Notes under the pieces: model-generated
Told to the model about the DNA's origin: nothing
The model's input: only the letters and a program-made list of their open reading frames with translations
Databases searched by the model: none
Position numbers and translations under genes: made by a program
Origin: Actinomycetes bacterium
GTDB taxonomy: Bacteria > Actinomycetota > Acidimicrobiia > Acidimicrobiales > Palsa-688
Length of the DNA: 10,708 nucleotides
Reading direction: 5' to 3'
Assembly: GCA_021816565.1 (NCBI GenBank)
Contig: JAKAXN010000129.1
Span: 1-10,708 of the forward strand
Shown: positions 6,864-10,708 of the stretch, in pieces
How positions within the stretch are numbered: the stretch's first letter is position 1
How the letters are laid out: each line of letters opens with the position of its first letter

Positions 6864-6942
6864 GAGGGGGCGACCCCGCCCCAGCAGGCAAATGACCCCG
6901 TCCATCCGTCCACATCCCCTTCCCGGGGGGCCGGGCCGGTCG

Positions 6943-6948
6943 TAGCAT
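6943..6948 (+). promoter_or_regulatory. Possible -10 element for a leaderless hemerythrin mRNA
   Basis: TAGCAT fits TANNNT and ends 6 nt before the GTG at 6955, which has no Shine-Dalgarno sequence. That spacing would place transcription start at or next to the start codon, as in the leaderless mRNAs common in actinobacteria. Confidence 0.35.
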
Positions 6949-6954
6949 CGGCAC

Positions 6955-7494
6955 GTGGGAGTGAGTGCTGGTGAGGTGCTCTCCCGGGAGCACGATCGGC
7001 TCAGTCAGGCCTTCGACCGGATACGGGACGAGCACGTCGATCACGTCGCCGCCTGGCACACGGCGGTCAAGCTGATGACCACCCACGTCGCCGTGGAGCG
7101 CACCTTCCTCTACCCGGTGGTGAAGAAGCGGCACCTGGGCGCAGCCGGTCTGGCCCGGGGTCTGCAGCATGACTACAGCCGGCTCGAGCACCTGCTCGTG
7201 CTGACCGAGCGGCGCAAGATCAACTCCCCCGACATGGTGGATCTGGTCACCGAGCTTCTCGGCGTGTTCGAGGCCCACGTGGATCGCTGCGCCACCGGCC
7301 TCATCCCGGCCATGGACAAGAGCCTCAGCCCGGCCGAGATGGAGGAACTCGGTATCGCGATGTCCGCAGCGGAGAACGTCATCGTCAGCCATCCGCATCC
7401 GCACCTGCTGGCTCTGGGCCCGGTGTACCCCCTGACCACCCGCATGGCCTCCAGGTGGGACCGCTGGCGTGACCGCACCGTCCGCAACCAGTAG
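6955..7494 (+). CDS. Hemerythrin HHE domain-containing protein
   Basis: This 179-aa, mostly helical protein matches the hemerythrin-like four-helix bundle that normally holds an oxo-bridged diiron site for binding O2 or for iron or redox sensing. Likely ligands are His13 (SREHDRL), His44 and Glu48 (THVAVERTF), His72 (QHDYSRLEH) and His108 (FEAHVDRCA). In the usual H-x3-E of the last helix, the Glu position is Cys112, so the site may be altered. The C-terminal third (from about 125) has no recognisable motif apart from SHPHPH (145-150). No signal peptide or membrane segment is seen, so it is probably cytoplasmic. GTG 6955 is chosen as the outermost start; GTG 6961 is equally possible. It is convergent with the anti-sigma gene, with 20 nt between stops and no clear terminator. 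Confidence 0.85.
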   Translation: MGVSAGEVLSREHDRLSQAFDRIRDEHVDHVAAWHTAVKLMTTHVAVERTFLYPVVKKRHLGAAGLARGLQHDYSRLEHLLVLTERRKINSPDMVDLVTELLGVFEAHVDRCATGLIPAMDKSLSPAEMEELGIAMSAAENVIVSHPHPHLLALGPVYPLTTRMASRWDRWRDRTVRNQ

Positions 7495-7514
7495 AGGTGG
7501 CAGGGGTCAAGTCG

Positions 7515-8159
7515 TCAACGGCCCACGGGGACGGCGATCAACTGGCGGCCGCTGCTGGTGTCGACCACCAGCCGCACGAGCTGGTCTTCGGGGATGGCCG
7601 TGGTCCCCTGCACGGCCGCCGTGCCGGTGTAGCTGGCCCGCCAGGTCCCGGCGATGTCCCGGCGACCGTCGCGGGCCACCGCCAGCAGGATGCATTCCTG
7701 CCCGGCCGGCACCCCGCTCACCCGCACGCTGATGGCCGTCCCGGACGCCTTCGGCTGCAGGGTGAACCGGGCCGACACCCCCGCCGCCGACGCTGCCACA
7801 TGGGACGGGGTCCGGCCGGGGCCGCCGGCCAGTTCTGCGCCGGCCGTCGCAGCCGCTCCTGCGATGAGCGCCGTCACCGCCGCGGCGGCGAGCCACCGGC
7901 GACGGCGTAGCCGCTGACGGCGGGCTGCAGCCGCGACCAGCCGGTCGGCGAACCCGGTATCCGGCCCGGCCGGAGCCGACCCGACCCGGTCCGGGTCCAC
8001 CAGGGCCAGCAGGTCCGCCAGACCGGCCAGCTCCGCCATTTCCGCGGCGCAGCTGTCGCAGCCGGACAGGTGGGCCTCGAGCTCCGCGGCCTCCGTCGGA
8101 TCGAGGATGCCGAGAAGGTGCGCCCCCAGGTCACCACGGCGATCGGCGCACGCGGTCAC
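7515..8159 (-). CDS. Zinc-finger membrane-anchored anti-sigma factor (RslA-like)
   Basis: This 214-aa protein probably holds the ECF sigma factor encoded just upstream inactive at the membrane. The cytoplasmic N-terminal domain has the ZAS motif H30-x3-C34-x2-C37 (HLSGCDSC), with Cys4 as a possible further ligand. A basic stretch RRQRLRRRR (80-88) precedes a single transmembrane helix at about 89-108, giving an N-in topology. The remaining ~105 residues form an external domain (SVRVSGVPAGQE, GTWRASYTG, LVRLVVDTSSG) like those of RslA or RskA proteins, where the signal or regulated proteolysis would act. The GTG start overlaps the sigma stop by 4 nt (GTGA), indicating translational coupling. 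Redox loss of zinc releases the partner in related proteins. That this one senses redox is inference. Confidence 0.9.
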   Translation of the reverse strand: MTACADRRGDLGAHLLGILDPTEAAELEAHLSGCDSCAAEMAELAGLADLLALVDPDRVGSAPAGPDTGFADRLVAAAARRQRLRRRRWLAAAAVTALIAGAAATAGAELAGGPGRTPSHVAASAAGVSARFTLQPKASGTAISVRVSGVPAGQECILLAVARDGRRDIAGTWRASYTGTAAVQGTTAIPEDQLVRLVVDTSSGRQLIAVPVGR

Positions 8160-8665
8160 GGGTTGACCCCCCGCTCCTGTAGCGCCAGGCGCAGGGCTCG
8201 CAGCGCGTAGTAGCAGCGGGACTTCACGGTGCCCGGCGGAATCCCCAGTACCCGGGCCGCCTCACCGACGGACCGGCCACGGAGGTGGGTCTCGATCAGC
8301 ACGCTGCGGTGCTCCGCCGAGAGGGTGCGCAGCGCATCCTCCACGAGCCATCCGACGAGGGCCTGGTCCAGATGGTCCGATACGGAGGCGATCTCGCGTT
8401 CGTCCAACTCGACCTCGGGCGGACGGGCCTGGCGGGCCCGGTGCTGGTCGATGGCGATCCGCCGGGCGACGGTCATGAGCCACGGCCGGAGCCCGCCCCG
8501 GTCCGGGTCCAGGGCCTGCGGATGGCGCCACGCCCGCAGCAGCGTCTCCTGCACGATGTCCTCCGCTCTTCCCCTGTCGCCGCCGGTGAGCCGGGTGGCG
8601 TAGCCGAGCAGCGGCCCGGCGTGTTCGGCGCACAGCGCCCGCAGCATCTGCTCGTCGGCGACCAC
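8156..8665 (-). CDS. ECF (extracytoplasmic function) RNA polymerase sigma factor, SigL/SigK-like
   Basis: This 169-aa sigma factor has only regions 2 and 4, as ECF factors do. Region 2 spans about residues 5-75 with the -10-binding helix AEDIVQETLLRAWRH (34-48) and the WLMTVARRIAID segment. Region 4 spans about 110-162 with the helix-turn-helix RSVGEAARVLGIPPGTVKSR (131-150) that reads the -35. The GTG at 8665 is preceded by GGAGG with 7-nt spacing. The longer frame from 8725 would add a Gly-rich head and would begin upstream of the predicted promoter at 8688-8712, so it is rejected. It is co-transcribed with the anti-sigma factor and diverges from the lipoprotein gene. The promoter pair between them predicts autoregulation. 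The SigL-like label rests on the RslA-like partner and the TGAACC/CGT sites. Confidence 0.92.
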   Translation of the reverse strand: MVADEQMLRALCAEHAGPLLGYATRLTGGDRGRAEDIVQETLLRAWRHPQALDPDRGGLRPWLMTVARRIAIDQHRARQARPPEVELDEREIASVSDHLDQALVGWLVEDALRTLSAEHRSVLIETHLRGRSVGEAARVLGIPPGTVKSRCYYALRALRLALQERGVNP

Positions 8666-8687
8666 CGCACCACCTCCACCCCCTCCC

Positions 8688-8712
8688 ACGGATCCAGCCT
8701 GCCTCCGGTTCA
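8688..8712 (-). promoter_or_regulatory. ECF-type promoter of the sigma/anti-sigma operon (autoregulatory)
   Basis: On the minus strand TGAACC (8712-8707) is followed by exactly 16 nt and CGTGGG (8690-8685). This matches the TGAACC-N16/17-CGT pattern reported for mycobacterial SigL-type promoters. It would start transcription about 15 nt before the GTG at 8665. The same architecture is repeated on the other strand at 8728-8752, which makes chance unlikely. Confidence 0.75.
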
Positions 8713-8727
8713 CTCCCGGCGCCACGG

Positions 8728-8752
8728 TGAACCGTCCGGGTCCGCCGACCGT
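8728..8752 (+). promoter_or_regulatory. ECF-type promoter of the lipoprotein gene
   Basis: TGAACC (8728-8733), a 16-nt spacer and CGTGGTG (8750-8756) mirror the sigma-operon promoter. The two -35 elements lie back to back in an 8-bp perfect inverted repeat, CGGTTCAC / GTGAACCG (8706-8713 and 8727-8734). Transcription from about 8760 would give a leader of about 45 nt with AGGAAGGA before the ATG at 8805. Confidence 0.75.
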
Positions 8753-8804
8753 GGTGTCGGAAGTGGGAGCAGGACTGAGAGCAGCTCACAGGAAGGACCC
8801 AGCC

Positions 8805-9380
8805 ATGATCCGACGTCCACCGTCGTGCCTGGTCGCACTCGCCGCCGGGGGTCTGGCCCTCGCCGGTATCGGAGCCGGGTGCGGGTCCAGTGGTACCCGG
8901 GCGGCCGGCGCCACCGGCAGCACCACCCGCCAGCCGGCGGCCGGCACCAGCCTCCAGCCCCCGGGCCACTCCACCGGGGGCGCATCGGTCGACGTCCGCT
9001 CGACCGGCCTCGGCCAGGTCCTGGTCACCCCGACCGGGAACGTCATCTACCTGCTGACCTCGGACCGGCCCGGTGCCCGGGCCTGTTCGGGGGCGTGCCT
9101 GGACCTCTGGCCGCCGGTGATGGTCCACGGGGCGCCGAGCGCCGGTCCGGGGGTCAGCGCCCGGCTCGGCGAGCTACCGCTCAACGGTGGCCAGCAGCTC
9201 ACCGTGGACGGCCACCCCGCCTACACCTTCTCCGGCGACAGCAGCGCCGGGCAGACCGCGGGGGAGGGCATACACAGCTTCGGCGGCACGTGGTGGGCGT
9301 TGTCGGCCTCCGGAGCGGCGGTCACCAACGCCGGGGCGGCGAGGCCACCCTCGACCGGCGGCTCGTACGGCGGGTACTGA
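8805..9380 (+). CDS. Secreted lipoprotein with Yx(FWY)xxD-type repeats (COG4315/PF03640-like)
   Basis: This 191-aa protein has a lipoprotein signal peptide: MIRR, a hydrophobic stretch to residue 25, and Cys26 in GIGAGC as the lipid-modified residue. A flexible Ala/Gly/Thr/Ser linker follows. The mature part has two units resembling the predicted-lipoprotein repeat family: TPTGNVIYLLTSD (Tyr82, Asp87) with the Cys pair ACSGACLDLWPPV (Cys94, Cys98), and DGHPAYTFSGD (Tyr140, Asp145) followed by SFGGTWWALSASG. The family has no agreed function; envelope or redox roles have been suggested. The ATG at 8805 has AGGAAGGA upstream, and the longer frame from 8727 would bury the signal peptide, so it is rejected. 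It is expressed divergently from the sigma gene and is probably its direct target. The C-terminal tail is Gly/Ser/Tyr-rich. Confidence 0.87.
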   Translation: MIRRPPSCLVALAAGGLALAGIGAGCGSSGTRAAGATGSTTRQPAAGTSLQPPGHSTGGASVDVRSTGLGQVLVTPTGNVIYLLTSDRPGARACSGACLDLWPPVMVHGAPSAGPGVSARLGELPLNGGQQLTVDGHPAYTFSGDSSAGQTAGEGIHSFGGTWWALSASGAAVTNAGAARPPSTGGSYGGY

Positions 9381-9454
9381 AGCCGCGGACCGTCCGGCCG
9401 AAGCCCCGTTGGGGGACCTGCCCGGCCCGCCGGAGCACCCCGTGCACCTCGCCG

Positions 9455-10093
9455 TCAGACCGGCCGGCCGTCGCGCGTCGCTCCGGCACGAGCACCGTCC
9501 CGACTGCTCTTGCGGTTGCCGTGGGGCGGGAGCATCACGAAGCGCTGCCTCCATATCGGGGCCGGCGGGCCCAGCTGACCGCGCAGATGCGCAACGACAG
9601 CGGAGCTCCGCCGCAGGATGCGCAGCGCGCCCGCGATCATCAGAGCGGCGATCGGCAGCTCGAACAGCGCCGCGCTGATGAGCGCCCAACCCTGTTCGGA
9701 ACTGCCCCATCCCAACGACACGTCGAACCACGCGTCACAGAACAACATCGTCGCTGCGATGCCGAGCCCGAGGATCGCCAGCTGCCGACGCTGCAGGAGC
9801 AACCAGCCGGTCAACCCGAAGCAGAGAGCGAGCACCACATCGAAGCCGGCCCACGCCACATTCCACGCTCGCACCGAGTGTGATCGTGGCAGTGACGTGG
9901 CAAGGTAGGCGATCCACGGCAGAAGCAGCACTGCGCCCACGCAGGTCACCACGAGCAGCAGGATTCGCTGCTTCGGTGGGCGGCTTCCACCGAGCGGTCG
10001 GTCAACCACCTCGTCGAGCAGCCGCGCGACCTGCGCCCGCTCCTCCGCTGACCACCCCCGAACGTCCGCTCTATCTGGCACGCCCACCGTCAT
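9455..10093 (-). CDS. Four-pass integral membrane protein, unknown function
   Basis: This 212-aa protein has a cytoplasmic-looking head with an acidic helix (SAEERAQVARLLDEVVDRP) and four hydrophobic segments at about residues 44-66, 77-100, 105-127 and 136-159. Between them are conserved-looking motifs PWIAYLATSLP, WAGFDVVLA and DAWFDVSLGW (120-129), then FELPIAALMI. I recall this pattern from uncharacterised actinobacterial membrane proteins, but I cannot name a family or role. The tail (about 160-212) is basic. ATG 10093 is preferred over the TTG at 10156 because it begins with ordinary protein sequence, although its Shine-Dalgarno (GGCGATAAG) is weak. It is convergent with the lipoprotein gene (74 nt between stops) and lies 98 nt downstream of the soxR stop, on the same strand. 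Confidence 0.75.
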   Translation of the reverse strand: MTVGVPDRADVRGWSAEERAQVARLLDEVVDRPLGGSRPPKQRILLLVVTCVGAVLLLPWIAYLATSLPRSHSVRAWNVAWAGFDVVLALCFGLTGWLLLQRRQLAILGLGIAATMLFCDAWFDVSLGWGSSEQGWALISAALFELPIAALMIAGALRILRRSSAVVAHLRGQLGPPAPIWRQRFVMLPPHGNRKSSRDGARAGATRDGRPV

Positions 10094-10191
10094 GAGCTTA
10101 TCGCCGGGGGTGTAATCACGGCTGGGTGAACCCGTCTCGGTATACGGGCTCGGCAAGCGGTGGAGATGCCCGATCCGTGCCCTTCAGCGGG

Positions 10192-10644
10192 CTACCCCCG
10201 GTGGAGCGGCTGCCCGTCCTCGTCGAGCAGCCACCGGGCACCGGGACCGTCGGCGGCCGCTACGTCGTGGGGGTTGAGCAGGTGGCAGACCCGCAGCGAG
10301 AGGCATCCGCAGCCGATGCAGGTGTCCAGGCGGTCGCGCACCCGCTGCAGCTCGGCGATGCGCCGGTCGATCAGCGGCCGCCACGAGCGCGACAGACGCT
10401 TCCAGTCGGCGGCGGTCGGCGTCCGCCCCTCGGGCAGCGTGGACAGTGCCCGGGTGATGTCGTCCAGGCTCAGCCCGACGCGCTGGGCGGCCCGGATGAA
10501 GGCGATGCGGCGCAGGACCTCCCGGTGGTAGCGGCGCTGACCTCCGTCGGTACGGGTGGCGGCGATCAGCCCCTCCCGCTCGTAGTACCTGAGGGTCGAA
10601 GCCGTCACGTTGGCCCGGTCGGCCACCTCTCCGATGGTGAGCAC
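10192..10644 (-). CDS. soxR: Redox-sensitive MerR-family transcriptional regulator SoxR
   Basis: This 150-aa regulator begins with a winged-helix DNA-binding domain (LTIGEVADRANVTASTLRYY, then EREGLI, TDGGQRRYHREVLRRI). A dimerisation helix follows (about 80-108, with Trp81), then the cluster Cys109-x2-Cys112-x-Cys114-x5-Cys120. That spacing is identical to the [2Fe-2S] ligand set of E. coli SoxR. In the known family, oxidation or nitrosylation of the cluster by redox-cycling compounds twists the operator DNA and activates a promoter with an over-long spacer. Actinobacterial SoxR proteins often control oxidoreductases or efflux rather than soxS. Start is GTG 10644, with AGGA 9 nt upstream and a TAGGAT that could instead make a leaderless mRNA. 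The matching operator lies 28 nt upstream. Confidence 0.95.
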   Translation of the reverse strand: MLTIGEVADRANVTASTLRYYEREGLIAATRTDGGQRRYHREVLRRIAFIRAAQRVGLSLDDITRALSTLPEGRTPTAADWKRLSRSWRPLIDRRIAELQRVRDRLDTCIGCGCLSLRVCHLLNPHDVAAADGPGARWLLDEDGQPLHRG

Positions 10645-10651
10645 GGGAATA

Positions 10652-10657
10652 ATCCTA
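10652..10657 (-). promoter_or_regulatory. soxR: Possible -10 element of soxR
   Basis: TAGGAT on the minus strand ends 7 nt before the GTG at 10644, the spacing expected of a leaderless transcript. The -35 region (around 10675-10680) would lie inside the SoxR box, so SoxR bound there would probably repress its own gene. No good -35 sequence is seen. Confidence 0.4.
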
Positions 10658-10667
10658 TTTCAGCCTC

Positions 10668-10698
10668 TTGACCTGAAGTTAACTTTAAGTTCTACCGT
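10668..10698 (+). promoter_or_regulatory. MerR-type promoter with 19-bp spacer, facing right
   Basis: TTGACC (10668-10673) and TACCGT (10693-10698) are separated by exactly 19 bp, the over-long spacer characteristic of promoters activated by MerR and SoxR. The SoxR box fills the spacer. An ATG at 10706-10708 lies 7 nt after the -10, so the target gene may be leaderless and starts at the window edge. Confidence 0.65.
10672..10689. promoter_or_regulatory. SoxR operator (SoxR box)
   Basis: CCTGAAGTTAACTTTAAG agrees with the classical SoxR box CCTCAAGTTAACTTGAGG at 15 of 18 positions. The central palindrome AAGTTAACTT (10676-10685) is perfect. Its place, next to soxR and centred in a 19-bp promoter spacer, makes the assignment strong. 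Confidence 0.88.
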
Positions 10699-10708
10699 GC
10701 TCCCCATG

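Noticed and set aside
7753..7790. Another TGAACC inside the anti-sigma gene
   Set aside because: It lies in coding sequence on the antisense strand and has no CGT at the right spacing.
8666..8725. Longer N-terminus for the sigma factor (GTG 8725)
   Set aside because: It adds a Gly-rich head, would start upstream of the predicted promoter, and GTG 8665 has a good GGAGG at 7 nt.
8285..9883. Plus-strand 532-codon frame
   Set aside because: It spans the sigma factor in antisense and the lipoprotein in another frame, with low-complexity Arg/Pro/Gly composition.
10131..10148. CCCGT/ACGGG hairpin between soxR and the membrane-protein gene
   Set aside because: Only a 5-bp stem with an 8-nt loop and no T-run on either strand; too weak for a terminator call.

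Overview
The window is high-GC DNA from an actinobacterium. The class Acidimicrobiia is a guess from the protein flavour and the frequent GTG starts, not something the sequence proves. It holds no phage, CRISPR array or intact transposon.

Layout from left to right. Positions 1-3566 (minus strand) carry a recombinational repair operon: an AddB-like nuclease of 1022 aa, then the first 169 codons of a UvrD/AddA-like helicase that runs off the left edge. A tRNA-Thr(CGU) gene follows on the plus strand at 3795-3867. Next come a frameshifted scrap of an IS110-family transposase, an intact alpha/beta hydrolase with an aspartate nucleophile (minus), a decayed gene carrying a 14-bp tandem duplication, a small membrane protein (minus), and a decayed VOC/glyoxalase-family gene (plus). 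About 3.87-6.84 kb is therefore a zone of gene decay with one clearly healthy gene.

From 6955 on, genes look healthy again: a hemerythrin-like protein (plus), then an ECF sigma factor and its zinc-finger, membrane-anchored anti-sigma factor (minus, 4-bp overlap). A lipoprotein with Yx(FWY)xxD-type repeats is transcribed divergently from the sigma gene. The sigma/lipoprotein gap contains two mirror-image copies of TGAACC-N16-CGTGG, one facing each way. This matches the promoter type known for SigL-like ECF factors and predicts that the sigma factor drives both its own operon and the lipoprotein gene.

The right end holds a four-TM membrane protein (minus) and a SoxR-type MerR regulator (minus) with its [2Fe-2S] cysteine cluster. 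Just upstream of soxR is a near-consensus SoxR box inside a 19-bp promoter spacer. That promoter points right towards an ATG at the last three bases, so a SoxR-controlled gene probably begins where the window ends. Redox or envelope stress control is a plausible common theme of the right half, but this is inference.
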